Source: Sulfitobacter sp. OXR-159 (GTDB lineage Bacteria; Pseudomonadota; Alphaproteobacteria; Rhodobacterales; Rhodobacteraceae). Taken from it: a stretch of 64,000 nt of DNA. Positions 42,909 through 51,931 of this stretch are shown in pieces. The position numbers and the translations under genes were made by a program. The stretch spans positions 62,001 to 126,000 of the forward strand of contig NZ_CP139709.1 of NCBI RefSeq assembly GCF_034377145.1. Direction: 5' to 3'. The stretch's first letter is position 1, and every line of letters begins with the position of its first letter. The notes beneath the pieces are model-generated. The model saw only the letters and a list, made by a program, of their open reading frames with translations. It did not search any database and was not told the origin of the DNA.

Positions 42909-44357
42909 TTACCCCTTAGCGCCCTGCCCTCGCGCGTAGACGTCTTCGTAGCGAATGATGTCGTCTTCACCCAGATAGCTGCCAGTCTGCACTTCAATCA
43001 GCACCATTGGCACCTTTCCTGGGTTTTCCATCCGGTGTGTGGCGCCGAGGGGGATATAGACCGACTGGTTTTCTGTCACGAGCTTTACTTCGTCACCGAC
43101 GGTTACCCGGGCTGTTCCCTCCACTACGATCCAGTGTTCGGATCGGTGGTGATGGCTTTGCAGGCTGAGCGCTGCGCCGGGGTGGACCACGATCCGTTTA
43201 ACCTGAAAGCGCGATCCGACCACAAGGCTTTCGAACCAACCCCAAGGCCGATAATCGCGCGGCAGGGTTTCGGCTTGGGTAGCCCCCTTGGCCTTGAGCG
43301 CGGCAACGGCTTTTTTCACGTCTTGCGCGCGATCTTTATGGGCCACCAGAACCGCATCAGGCATGGCCACTGCGATGATGTCGCTCAGACCGATGCCCAC
43401 CAACTGTTGCTGGGGGTCTTCGGCCCGCAGTAGGGTGTTCTCGCAGTCAATCGCCGTGGCGGAATCCGACACGACCACGCCGGTCTCATCCGGGCCGGTT
43501 TCGCGCCAGACCGCATCCCATCCACCAAGGTCCGACCACGCCCCGCCATAGGGCACCACGGTGAGGTTATCGGCCTTTTCCATGACCGCATAGTCGATGG
43601 AGATGTCTTCGATCTGACCCCAAGGCTCTGGCGCGAGCCGAGTAAAACCGAGGTCCTGTTCCGCCTGCTCTACCGCCATCCGGACCTGCGCCAACATGTC
43701 GGGCGCATGTGCCTCAAAGGCCGCGATGATCGTCTTGACCGAGAACAGGAAGATCCCGGCGTTCCACAGGTGCTGCCCGCCGTTTAGCATTGTCTCAGCA
43801 GTCGCACGGTCAGGCTTTTCAACAAAGCACTTCAAGGGCTGCGGGATGGGCCCAAAATCAGCGGCGGGTGCCTGGCTCATCTCCAGCCAACCATAGCCGG
43901 TCTCGGCCCGGTCGGGGCGGATGCCGAATGTCACAAGCTGGCCGTCCTGCGCCGCTGGCGTCGCGGCCTGCACGGCGGCCCGGAAAGCATCCGGATCAGG
44001 GATCACATGATCGGACGGTGCCACAAGCATAAGCGCTTCAGGCGCGCGGGCAGCGAGGCTCAAAGCTGCAGCAAGGATCGCCGGAGCGGTGTTGCGCCCT
44101 TCCGGCTCAATAAGAATGCCCGCAGGCGCAATCTCAACCGCCGCCAACTGCTCGGTCACGATAAAACGGAAATCTGACCCCGTCAGGATTACTGGTGCGG
44201 CGAACCCGCCACCGGACAACCGCTGGGCCGAAGCCTGAAACAGGCTTTCTTCACCCATCAGTTTCGCAAATTGCTTGGGGTAGCTTTTGCGCGACAGAGG
44301 CCAAAGCCGCGTACCGGAACCGCCAGCCAGAAGGATCGGGTGAACGATATGGGTCAT
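42909..44357 (-). CDS. manC: Mannose-1-phosphate guanylyltransferase / mannose-6-phosphate isomerase
   Basis: 482 aa bifunctional enzyme making GDP-mannose. Pyrophosphorylase domain: LLAGGSGTRLWPLSRKSYPK (about 9-28), APSDHVIPD, FVEKPDRATAETML, NAGIFLF. C-terminal type II isomerase cupin: YRPWGWFESLVVGSRFQVKR, VHPGAALSLQSHHHRSEHWI. Intact, in contrast to the decayed copy at 31578-32501 and the stub at 22219-22293. GDP-mannose is a direct sugar donor and the precursor of GDP-fucose or GDP-rhamnose; no intact enzyme for those conversions lies in the window. Confidence 0.93.
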   Translation of the reverse strand: MTHIVHPILLAGGSGTRLWPLSRKSYPKQFAKLMGEESLFQASAQRLSGGGFAAPVILTGSDFRFIVTEQLAAVEIAPAGILIEPEGRNTAPAILAAALSLAARAPEALMLVAPSDHVIPDPDAFRAAVQAATPAAQDGQLVTFGIRPDRAETGYGWLEMSQAPAADFGPIPQPLKCFVEKPDRATAETMLNGGQHLWNAGIFLFSVKTIIAAFEAHAPDMLAQVRMAVEQAEQDLGFTRLAPEPWGQIEDISIDYAVMEKADNLTVVPYGGAWSDLGGWDAVWRETGPDETGVVVSDSATAIDCENTLLRAEDPQQQLVGIGLSDIIAVAMPDAVLVAHKDRAQDVKKAVAALKAKGATQAETLPRDYRPWGWFESLVVGSRFQVKRIVVHPGAALSLQSHHHRSEHWIVVEGTARVTVGDEVKLVTENQSVYIPLGATHRMENPGKVPMVLIEVQTGSYLGEDDIIRYEDVYARGQGAKG

Positions 44358-44477
44358 CTAAATCTCCTTTAGGAGACGGTCAGCGGTGAATGGAAGTAGC
44401 TGTCTGATCTTATACGACAATGGCAGCTCCTACACGGCAAAAAAACCGCGTCTTTGATCGCCAGCTCGGTCTGAAGT

Positions 44478-44665
44478 GATGCTTCACGCCACCCCGCAAT
44501 CCAACGGCATGTCCAAGGCCTTCGTAAACACGCTCAAGCGCGATTAGGTGCGCGTGAACCCACTACCCAATGCCGAAGCCTTTTTTGTTTGATAGGAGAT
44601 TGGATCGAGGACTATAACGGCGACAACCCACACAGCGGGGTAAAATGGCGTCGCCCTGCGAATTC
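44478..44665 (+). pseudogene. C-terminal fragment of an IS3-family orfB
   Basis: Reads NGMSKAFVNTLKRD, stop (TAG where relatives have Tyr), VRVNPLPNAEAF, a frameshift, then IGDWIEDYNGDNPHSGVKWR. This is the region around the last catalytic Glu of IS3-type transposases (SPQSNGMAEAFVKTFKRDYV). A different IS3 subgroup from the wreck at 4841-5655. No gene can be supported in the rest of 44358-44820. Confidence 0.8.
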
Positions 44666-44820
44666 AAAAAGGCTAAAGCTGATACCGTTTGGGTGTACGA
44701 TGAAACGGGGTCCGGTCTACTTCAGATGTCGCGGCAGAGCGTTTTCTTTCTTGAAACGCCCTACCCGGAGGAGAAGAGATTAGATTGAATTGGCCTGTGA
44801 TCGAACCCTACCCGGATCGC

Positions 44821-45693
44821 CTACTTGAGAAGTCGCCTGAGATAGGTCCCGTAGTCGTTCTTTTGGAACATTTCGGCGCGCGCTTCCAATTCAGCCTCGT
44901 TGATCCAACCCTGTTGGTAGGCGATCTCCTCTAAACAACCAGCCTGCTGGCCCTGTCGTTTTTCTAGAGTACGCACAAAAGTGCCCGCATCAAGTAGGCT
45001 CTCATGAGTACCCGTATCGAGCCAAGCAAAACCACGTCCCATCCGTTCAACCGAAAGCGCGCCTTCTTGCAGGTACATTTCCAGCAACGAGGTAATTTCC
45101 AACTCGCCTCGCGCGCTCGGTGTCACCCGTCGGGCGCGATCTGGAGCGCTACCGTCGAGAAAATAGAGCCCCGTCACGGCGAAGTTCGAAGGCGGCACTT
45201 CAGGCTTTTCAATAATTGACCTAGCTCGGCCCTCGGCATCGAAATCCACGACCCCGTAGCGCTCCGGATCGGAAACCTGGTAGCCAAATACCGTACCGCC
45301 GCTTAGCTTTGCGTCAGCCTTTGCGAGCATTCCTGGCAGGCCGTGGCCATAGAAGATGTTATCTCCAAGAACCAGCGCCGAGGGCGCACCGTCGAGGAAT
45401 TCTTCTGCCAAGATAAAGGCCTGGGCCAGTCCATCGGGGCTCGGCTGGGTGATGTAGGTAAGTGAGAGGCCCCATTGGCTGCCGTCGCCGAGTGTGCGTC
45501 GAAACTGCTCTTGATCCTGCGGGGTTGTGATCACTGCGATCTCACGAATATCCGCCAGCATCAGCACGCTGAGAGGGTAATAGACCATAGGCTTATCGTA
45601 AACTGGCAGGAGTTGTTTTGAAACACCCATGGTAACTGGATAAAGCCTCGTCCCAGACCCACCAGACAAGATGATCCCCTTGCGCGTACTCAT
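44821..45693 (-). CDS. rfbA: Glucose-1-phosphate thymidylyltransferase, second copy
   Basis: 290 aa; last gene of the intact rfbCBDA operon, its start overlapping the rfbD stop by 4 nt (ATGA). Motifs: [57 protein letters not shown]. Makes dTDP-glucose, the entry to the rhamnose branch and, through RfbB, to the Fdt-type amino sugar branch encoded at 58-60 kb. Similar in plan to copy 1 at 21271-22140 but with many substitutions. Confidence 0.95.
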   Translation of the reverse strand: MSTRKGIILSGGSGTRLYPVTMGVSKQLLPVYDKPMVYYPLSVLMLADIREIAVITTPQDQEQFRRTLGDGSQWGLSLTYITQPSPDGLAQAFILAEEFLDGAPSALVLGDNIFYGHGLPGMLAKADAKLSGGTVFGYQVSDPERYGVVDFDAEGRARSIIEKPEVPPSNFAVTGLYFLDGSAPDRARRVTPSARGELEITSLLEMYLQEGALSVERMGRGFAWLDTGTHESLLDAGTFVRTLEKRQGQQAGCLEEIAYQQGWINEAELEARAEMFQKNDYGTYLRRLLK

Positions 45694-46550
45694 GATGCTA
45701 ATGCTCCCAAATCTTTTAAAATGTCATTAAGGCCCTCGCGCCAGTCGGGGCGCGCCAAACCAAAAATCTCTTGCGTGCGGCTGTTGTCGAGCCGTGAATT
45801 CAGCGGCCGCTTGGCCGGGGTCGGATAGGTACTACTTGGGATGTCGTTGACCGTGCAGTCGATCCCCGAGACCTCGAAAATGGCGCGGGCAAAATCCGCC
45901 CAACTAAGTTCAGAACCACCCGAAAGGTGGTACGTGCCGGTTTTGCTCGGATCGTCACGTAATTGCCGTGCCGTTGCAAAGCATGACCTTGCAATGGCAG
46001 CCGCCGGGGTGGGCCCGCCGATCTGATCAGCGACAATGTTCAACGCATCGCGCTCAGCGCCGAGCCGCAGCATGGTTTTGACAAAATTATTCCCATGCGA
46101 AGAGACAACCCATGAAGTCCGAAAGATCGCGTAGGCGCCACCGGCAGCGCGGACCGCTTTTTCTCCCGCCAGTTTCGTTCGCCCGTAGGCCCCCAGTGGG
46201 CCGGTAGCATCAGCAACCCCAAAAGGCTGATCACCGCTGCCGTCAAAGACATAGTCAGTGGAAATATGCACGAACGGCAAACCGCGCGCGGCCGCGGCAA
46301 GTGCCATGGCACCGGGAGCTATTCCATTAATACGCAGGGCCAGCCCCTCTTCCTCCTCTGCTCGGTCCACAGCAGTGTAGGCAGCAGCATTGATCACAGC
46401 ATCAGCATCGGTGGTTGCGATCACTGCAGCGCAGGCCTCAGTGTTGCTTAAATCCGCATTTGCCCGGGACAAAGCTATCACCGTATCTCTACCCAGACGC
46501 TGCAACTCGCGCGCAACTTGGCCACTTTCGCCAAAAACCAGAAACTTCAC
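45690..46550 (-). CDS. rfbD: dTDP-4-dehydrorhamnose reductase
   Basis: 286 aa from a GTG at 46550 whose TGA-overlap with rfbB (GTGA) fixes the start; the frame is open further upstream. NADPH motif [16 protein letters not shown] (GxxGQxG), active site STDYVFDG and [12 protein letters not shown] (YxxxK), end [20 protein letters not shown]. Reduces the 4-keto group to give dTDP-L-rhamnose. The damaged counterpart is fused to rfbC at 20702-21274. Confidence 0.94.
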   Translation of the reverse strand: MKFLVFGESGQVARELQRLGRDTVIALSRANADLSNTEACAAVIATTDADAVINAAAYTAVDRAEEEEGLALRINGIAPGAMALAAAARGLPFVHISTDYVFDGSGDQPFGVADATGPLGAYGRTKLAGEKAVRAAGGAYAIFRTSWVVSSHGNNFVKTMLRLGAERDALNIVADQIGGPTPAAAIARSCFATARQLRDDPSKTGTYHLSGGSELSWADFARAIFEVSGIDCTVNDIPSSTYPTPAKRPLNSRLDNSRTQEIFGLARPDWREGLNDILKDLGALAS

Positions 46551-47593
46551 GCGGAGACCCCAAGCCGCTCGCCCACGCCGGCTCGGTCTTGCAGCGCGCG
46601 CCACCATTCTTCGTTATCGAGATACCACTGCACCGTGCGCCGCAAACCTTCTTCCACAGTTACTGAAGGCCGCCAGCCAAGCTCGTCGCGGATCCGGCTT
46701 GGATCAATCGCATAGCGCGCATCGTGGCCTGGCCGGTCAGCCACATAGGTAATAAGTTCTGCATAAGGGCGGTTGGCCGGGCGCAGCTCGTCGAGAATTG
46801 CGCAGAGAGTCTGCACTAGGTCAAGATTGCTGCGCTCATTCTCGCCGCCGATGTTATAGCTCCGACCGATCTCGCCATTGCTCAGCACTGTTAGCAGTGC
46901 ATCAGCGTGGTCCTCGACATAGAGCCAATCGCGAATGTTAGAACCGTTGCCATAGATCGGCAGCGGTTTTCCGGCCAACGCATTGAGGATGATCACTGGC
47001 ACCAGTTTTTCCGGGAAATGATAAGGGCCATAGTTGTTCGAGCAGTTGCTTAGGACTACTGGCAGACCGTAGGTTTCATGCCAGGCGCGCACTAGGTGGT
47101 CACTGGCAGCTTTTGACGCGGAATAGGGCGAACGCGGATCGTAGGGCGTAGTCTCGGTAAATTTCACCGCAGGATCGTCGGGTAGCGAACCGAAGACCTC
47201 ATCGGTCGAGATATGATGGAAACGGAAGCTCTCGGAATGGCCTTGACTGACCCAATAGGCGCGGGCTTCCTCGAGCATGTTATAGGTGCCGGTGATGTTG
47301 GTCTCAATAAAGGCACCGGGTCCGTCGATCGAGCGGTCAACATGGCTTTCGGCGGCCAGATGCATTACAGCGTCAGGCTGATGCTTTGCAAATATCCGCT
47401 CTAGGGCCGCTCGATCGCGAATATCGGCATGTTCAAAAATATAAAGCGGATTGTCGGCTACGGAGGCGACATTTTCGATGCAAGCAGCATAGGTCAGCGC
47501 ATCGAGATTAACTACTTCATGACCTGCCGCGATAGCCTGGCGTACCACCGCTGATCCGATGAACCCTGCACCGCCGGTGACAAGAACTTTCAT
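46547..47593 (-). CDS. rfbB: dTDP-glucose 4,6-dehydratase
   Basis: 348 aa from 47593 ([20 protein letters not shown]). NAD motif GGAGFIG at 7-13, [12 protein letters not shown], the catalytic [20 protein letters not shown] (YxxxK), and NVRD-like [16 protein letters not shown]. Converts dTDP-glucose to dTDP-4-keto-6-deoxyglucose, the branch point for rhamnose (RfbC, RfbD) and for 3-amino sugars (FdtA, FdtB). In the debris cluster at 20.7 kb this gene is entirely deleted. Confidence 0.95.
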   Translation of the reverse strand: MKVLVTGGAGFIGSAVVRQAIAAGHEVVNLDALTYAACIENVASVADNPLYIFEHADIRDRAALERIFAKHQPDAVMHLAAESHVDRSIDGPGAFIETNITGTYNMLEEARAYWVSQGHSESFRFHHISTDEVFGSLPDDPAVKFTETTPYDPRSPYSASKAASDHLVRAWHETYGLPVVLSNCSNNYGPYHFPEKLVPVIILNALAGKPLPIYGNGSNIRDWLYVEDHADALLTVLSNGEIGRSYNIGGENERSNLDLVQTLCAILDELRPANRPYAELITYVADRPGHDARYAIDPSRIRDELGWRPSVTVEEGLRRTVQWYLDNEEWWRALQDRAGVGERLGVSA

Positions 47594-47598
47594 ATTTT

Positions 47599-48162
47599 TT
47601 ACCCTTCCCAAAAAAACGGGCTTTCTAGATCGGCCAGAACGGGTGCTACAGAATCCTTATCACTAAGGATCGCAGCGCCCTGTACGGGCCACTTGATGCC
47701 AATGGCAGGATCATTCCAGCGTAGCGCGACCTCGGTTTCTGGCGCGTAATAATCCGAGCATTTGTAGATGATCTCGCTATCGGGCTGCAGCGTGGCAAAA
47801 CCATGGGCGAAACCCGCAGGGATAAACAGTTGCGCGCCATTCTCAGCGCTCAATTCATAGCCAACCCATTTGCCATAGGTCTCACTACCTTTCCGGATAT
47901 CAACGGCGACATCAAAGATCGCACCCCGCCCGCAACGGACCAACTTTGCCTGCGCGCGCGGCGGGCCTTGGAAATGTAGCCCCCGCACCGTACCAGTCTC
48001 AGCAGACAACGAGTGGTTGTCCTGTACAAAATTTTCATTGATTCCCAATTCAGCATAAACGCGCTGGCTGTAGGTTTCTGCAAAGAAACCTCGATGATCA
48101 CCGAATCGGTCAGGTTGAATAATCAATACTCCCGGCAAGTCCGTATGATGACTTTCTATCAT
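47599..48162 (-). CDS. rfbC: dTDP-4-dehydrorhamnose 3,5-epimerase
   Basis: 187 aa cupin. [40 protein letters not shown] (catalytic His), [20 protein letters not shown] (catalytic Asp/Lys region), [20 protein letters not shown]. First gene of the intact rfb operon, ending 6 nt before the rfbB start. Makes dTDP-4-keto-L-rhamnose. Confidence 0.95.
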   Translation of the reverse strand: MIESHHTDLPGVLIIQPDRFGDHRGFFAETYSQRVYAELGINENFVQDNHSLSAETGTVRGLHFQGPPRAQAKLVRCGRGAIFDVAVDIRKGSETYGKWVGYELSAENGAQLFIPAGFAHGFATLQPDSEIIYKCSDYYAPETEVALRWNDPAIGIKWPVQGAAILSDKDSVAPVLADLESPFFWEG

Positions 48163-48199
48163 TTAATAACCTGTTTTCTGCAACCGTGGCGCGTGGATA

Positions 48200-49270
48200 T
48201 CATGAATCAAGAAGATCGCCACCCGGGAAACCAAAAATCCAACTTTGATAGGGGATGTAACATTGATTGAAATGTCCGGAGATCTGTGTCCAGACGAAAA
48301 AGACCACAAGAAGGCCTAGATACGGCAAAGAAGTATGCAAGGAGGGATTAAATTTAAAGGGTAAATACGGTAGCCGCGCAAAGATCATCGTTTGGATGGG
48401 GATGAAATAATAACCAAACCTGTCGGCGATGATTGTCGAGACTGGGAGGAGAAGAAACGTCAGCATCATGCCGATCGCGCCAATGCTCACAAGACTATAG
48501 TCATACGAGAAATTGGGCATCCATTTTTTCCGAACGAACCAGAAAAAATAGAGCGCAGACAGTCCAAGGATGCCAACCCGGAACACAGCGCCGAAGGCTT
48601 CCGCGCCAGATCCGATGTACCGGGAAGTCGCGATCTCTGCACTTTCTCCACCAGCAAGTAGAGCCACACCCGGGATAGCGAGAACCACGGCCATGCTCAA
48701 TCGCGACTTGGTATAACGCCCGGTAGCTAGCGGAAATAGAAGCAGAAAGACCAAAGCACTTGAATGGAATCCTGCGGCGACGAACACCCAAATCGCAAAC
48801 CAGTTCCTACGCCGATCAATAAAGGCTGTAAAGGCGATACAAATTAGCCCTATGGCAGCCCCTTGCCGGATGCCAGACATCGGCATATTGATAATCAGTA
48901 TCGGAAACAACAACACCAGAAAACCCAGCGGGTCAAGTTGCCGGCGCGCCAATACGTGGATCCCAATAAAAAAAATGGCGCTGGAGGCAATATTAGCTAC
49001 TGGATATGGAAAACCTAGTGCTTTGATCGAACCAAGGAGAGCCCACCAAGCTGGCTCGCGAGCCGTAATTAGCTGCCAATCTATATCCGTTGCACCCAAG
49101 TATTGATAATAATAACCTGACCAGTCGCAGCCAACTTGGAACCGGAAGGCCGAGAACAGAAAAAGCGACAGAAGAACGACGTAGTAAACCTCCCGACGCC
49201 CCCTCCCCCCCACGTTGTTCAGTGCGTAGCGCAAGAGGAATAACATATTGGCGAGGCCGAAATAGACCAT
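48200..49270 (-). CDS. EpsG/Wzy-like polysaccharide polymerase
   Basis: 356 aa, about 10 membrane helices. EpsG-family features: AFRFQVGCDWSGYYYQY near the start (first periplasmic loop, about 43-60), MSGIRQGAAIGLICIAF (the 'xxxRQ' motif, about 128-145), and AAGFHSSALVFLLLFPL. These proteins polymerise lipid-linked repeat units at the outer face of the inner membrane. The start touches the end of the glycosyltransferase gene upstream, and its position with Wzx supports a Wzx/Wzy-dependent pathway. Confidence 0.85.
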   Translation of the reverse strand: MVYFGLANMLFLLRYALNNVGGRGRREVYYVVLLSLFLFSAFRFQVGCDWSGYYYQYLGATDIDWQLITAREPAWWALLGSIKALGFPYPVANIASSAIFFIGIHVLARRQLDPLGFLVLLFPILIINMPMSGIRQGAAIGLICIAFTAFIDRRRNWFAIWVFVAAGFHSSALVFLLLFPLATGRYTKSRLSMAVVLAIPGVALLAGGESAEIATSRYIGSGAEAFGAVFRVGILGLSALYFFWFVRKKWMPNFSYDYSLVSIGAIGMMLTFLLLPVSTIIADRFGYYFIPIQTMIFARLPYLPFKFNPSLHTSLPYLGLLVVFFVWTQISGHFNQCYIPYQSWIFGFPGGDLLDS

Positions 49271-50349
49271 TAGATGGTGGCTCTGTTTTCTATGACCCTG
49301 CGCAGCATCAGTGCCACACGCGGACCCCAGACCTGCAAGGAATACCGCGCTTCAACCTTTTGCCGGCCGGCTTCCCCCATCCGTCGACGCAAGTCTGGAT
49401 CATTCAGCAGAGCTTTGATCGCTGCACACCATTCGTCGTCACTTTCAGCAAGAAAGCCGTTCACCCCATGCTCGACAAGATCACGGTTCACACCAACCGG
49501 CGAGGCCACGACTGGTAACCCGCACGCCATGTATTGGATGAGCTTGTATCCACACTTGCCGCGCGTCCAGGGTGTATCGGGGAGCGGCATGACGCCGATA
49601 TCCATTTTCTGGATCGATTGTACCTCGGTGTCTTCTGTCCAAGGCTGAATTTGGAGAGTTCCACAGACTTCCGGCTTCATACCAGCCCCAACGGCAAGAA
49701 ACATCGCGTCTCGTTCTTTAAGCAATGGTGTCAGAATATCGTGAATTGGGTGGGCGAGTGCCTGCCAAGTCTGTGGGGTGCCGATCCAGCCTACGCTTAG
49801 TTTGTTCTTGCTAACAGTATGCAGGCCAATCTGGTAGGCATCGATATCGACAATAGTCGGAACGGTTTTAACCTGCCTGGCTCCACTTTGTCGTGCGTAA
49901 TCGCTTAAATACGAGTTGCCGGCCATCACAAGGGCCGAAGCTGACATTACATTTTCGATCTTCCTGCCTAAAATGGTTCGTACAGCTCTTATTCTGTGCT
50001 TATCGTAACGATGAAAAACCGCGTCGTCGTAATCACTAACAACCGGTACTCCTCGAGGTAAAACTACCCGTTCAAACAGCCATGGGATCCATGGCAATGC
50101 CTCTTTCTCAATCCATAACATATCGGGAGTCGGATGCATCCGAAGTTGCCTGATCCTTTTGAAGAGGTATGTCGCTGCAGAAGTGTGTTTCCTTTGTCCT
50201 GAGTACAGCGCGTGTAGATAAGTATCGTCAAAAAAAGGAGCGACTTGAACGTTGAATCCTTCACGCTCTAACGCAGGTAGATACTGCATCGTGCGCAAAC
50301 GACTGGATGCCCCCATACGAGTATAACGTGACAATAGTAGGATGTTCAT
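49270..50349 (-). CDS. Glycosyltransferase (GT4-like)
   Basis: 359 aa from 50349 (MNILLLSRYTRMGASSRLRT); the start overlaps the asnB stub stop (ATGA). GT-B fold: N-terminal acceptor domain with VVSDYDDAVFHRYDKHRIRA; C-terminal donor domain with KLSVGWIGTPQTW, MPLPDTPWTRGKCGYKLIQY and MACGLPVVASPVGVNRDLVE. Adds one sugar of the repeat unit at the cytoplasmic face. Donor not deducible. Confidence 0.88.
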   Translation of the reverse strand: MNILLLSRYTRMGASSRLRTMQYLPALEREGFNVQVAPFFDDTYLHALYSGQRKHTSAATYLFKRIRQLRMHPTPDMLWIEKEALPWIPWLFERVVLPRGVPVVSDYDDAVFHRYDKHRIRAVRTILGRKIENVMSASALVMAGNSYLSDYARQSGARQVKTVPTIVDIDAYQIGLHTVSKNKLSVGWIGTPQTWQALAHPIHDILTPLLKERDAMFLAVGAGMKPEVCGTLQIQPWTEDTEVQSIQKMDIGVMPLPDTPWTRGKCGYKLIQYMACGLPVVASPVGVNRDLVEHGVNGFLAESDDEWCAAIKALLNDPDLRRRMGEAGRQKVEARYSLQVWGPRVALMLRRVIENRATI

Positions 50350-50621
50350 ATCTCGACCTGCCCTGTGAACCAAGCGCGGAAAAGTGATTTAATTGTGAGC
50401 GGGACTGGCCAATCCCTGCTTCTCGGGTGATGCTTTGGCCAAGTCTTGCGGACGATATCGGCGCTGAACAGTCCGTCCTTAGCTAGGCGTTTGTCCGACG
50501 TAAGGTCTACGGCCCAGTCTCGTAAAGGGCCGCGCAACCAAAGACTGAGCGGTATTGGAAAGCCTACCTTCGGATGGCCGATGATGCTGGGGGCGCATGC
50601 TGGTGAAAGACCTGCCGCCAT
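50346..50621 (-). pseudogene. C-terminal stub of an asparagine synthase-like amidotransferase
   Basis: About 90 codons: IGHPKVGFPIPLSLWLRGPL, RDWAVDLTSDKRLAKDGLFS, TIKSLFRAWFTGQVEI. This is the last part of AsnB-type glutamine-dependent synthetases that are common in polysaccharide clusters (KxGFxxPLxxWLRxPLRDW). The glutaminase and ATP-binding domains are absent. The fragment begins near 50621; the roughly 100 bp before the next gene contain no more of it. Its overlapping stop may still allow translational coupling to the glycosyltransferase. Confidence 0.82.
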
Positions 50622-50725
50622 TTCAATTTACTCTCACCATTGCGAATTCTCATTCGCAGACCCTTCGCCATAGCAGTTGAATGTCAACGCCTTGTACGGA
50701 GCAAGGAAGTCCAGTCGGCTGCACG

Positions 50726-51931
50726 TCAGGCTTCTTTCACGTTTAAGATCGACGCATAGATTTCGCGATAGGCCTCGGTTCCCGACTCAAGAGAGAATAA
50801 AGTCTCGGCCGTGGCACGGCACCGCGCAGGGAGGCCAGGATCTTGCATCAGCGATTGGAGCGCGTCGAATGCCGCGTCCATGGCCGGGGCGCTTGCGTCT
50901 TCCGCGATCACGCCGACATTGAATTTCCGGACTATATCGGCGACGTCTCCGACACCTTCATTCACCACAACAGGGAGTCCGCAACCTAGCACCTCGGCCA
51001 TCCGCGTTGGCGAGCGCCCAAGTTCAGAAACTTCACCGCCTGCATAGAACATTATCGAAAGATTGTGACCGACCACGGCGTCCGGCATCTCCTTAGAAAG
51101 CCGCGGGCCAATACTCAACCGATCCACGAATTCGCTCTCCGGATCGAGCGTCCTGCGGACCCTTCCTGGATCATCGCGGGTCACAATTGTGAACCGCGCC
51201 TTTGGATCGCGAGTTGCGGCTACGCGTATCCAGTTGGCCAGCCAATCCGTTTGGAACCAGCCCGACAGGACGGTACCAATGCAGCCGTGCACAGTTGGGC
51301 CCGTGCGCTTGCTTACTGGAGGAGCGAAGCGGTCTAGATCAGCACAGGTAGGGATTACGACGAGGCGCTGGTTTACAAGTTCTCTAGGGTAAACAGTTCT
51401 GAGATATTTAGCTGCCGCATGTGTTAGTGATATTATTCCAGCCGACTTTGCCAGGCAAGCCCTTTCAGTTCGTGCGATGACACGGTGGATCAATGAACCT
51501 CTTCGCAACCTGCCCGAAGTGATCAGCTCTTCCGGCCAAAGGGCGCGCATGTCGAAGAGGAATGGCACCCCGGTTAGTCGGTTGACGACCAGCGCGACCG
51601 CGGCTGGGATATACGATCTGGCGTGTATCAAATTTATCTTTTCACGTTGCACTTCCCGGCGCACTAGCCAAATCATCCGAATCATACTGAGTGTAGGAGC
51701 AATGATTTTCGGAGCTGGTCGAAACTTTTGCGGCAGCCAGCGGATACCATGCGCAACACAGTCTGCACGCGCTTGTCTCATCGCCTCCGTATCGGCCCAG
51801 TCTTCGAGCTTTTCATAGGTGACGAGTGTGATGGCATGTGAGCGTGACAGGCCTCGTAGATATGCAAAGACTTGACTCTGCCCCAGTGGCTCCAACAAGC
51901 CGTTGCGGGTCAAGTAGAGAATAGAGCTCAT
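50726..51931 (-). CDS. Glycosyltransferase (GT4 family)
   Basis: 401 aa, GT-B fold. N-terminal ILYLTRNGLLEPLGQSQVFA and INLIHARSYIPAAVALVVNR, FLFDMRALWPEELI; C-terminal HGCIGTVLSGWFQTDW, MFYAGGEVSELGRSPTRMAE and VLGCGLPVVVNEGVGDVADI. The E-x7-E site is modified, with SELGRSPTRMAEV in its place. The start overlaps the stop of the CapK-like gene (ATGA). Function: one step in repeat-unit assembly; sugar unknown. Confidence 0.88.
   Translation of the reverse strand: MSSILYLTRNGLLEPLGQSQVFAYLRGLSRSHAITLVTYEKLEDWADTEAMRQARADCVAHGIRWLPQKFRPAPKIIAPTLSMIRMIWLVRREVQREKINLIHARSYIPAAVALVVNRLTGVPFLFDMRALWPEELITSGRLRRGSLIHRVIARTERACLAKSAGIISLTHAAAKYLRTVYPRELVNQRLVVIPTCADLDRFAPPVSKRTGPTVHGCIGTVLSGWFQTDWLANWIRVAATRDPKARFTIVTRDDPGRVRRTLDPESEFVDRLSIGPRLSKEMPDAVVGHNLSIMFYAGGEVSELGRSPTRMAEVLGCGLPVVVNEGVGDVADIVRKFNVGVIAEDASAPAMDAAFDALQSLMQDPGLPARCRATAETLFSLESGTEAYREIYASILNVKEA

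Noticed and set aside
42771..43433. 220-codon plus-strand frame opposite manC, also seen opposite the broken manC copy
   Set aside because: Shadow of the cupin domain coding sequence; appears in both copies only because manC itself is duplicated.
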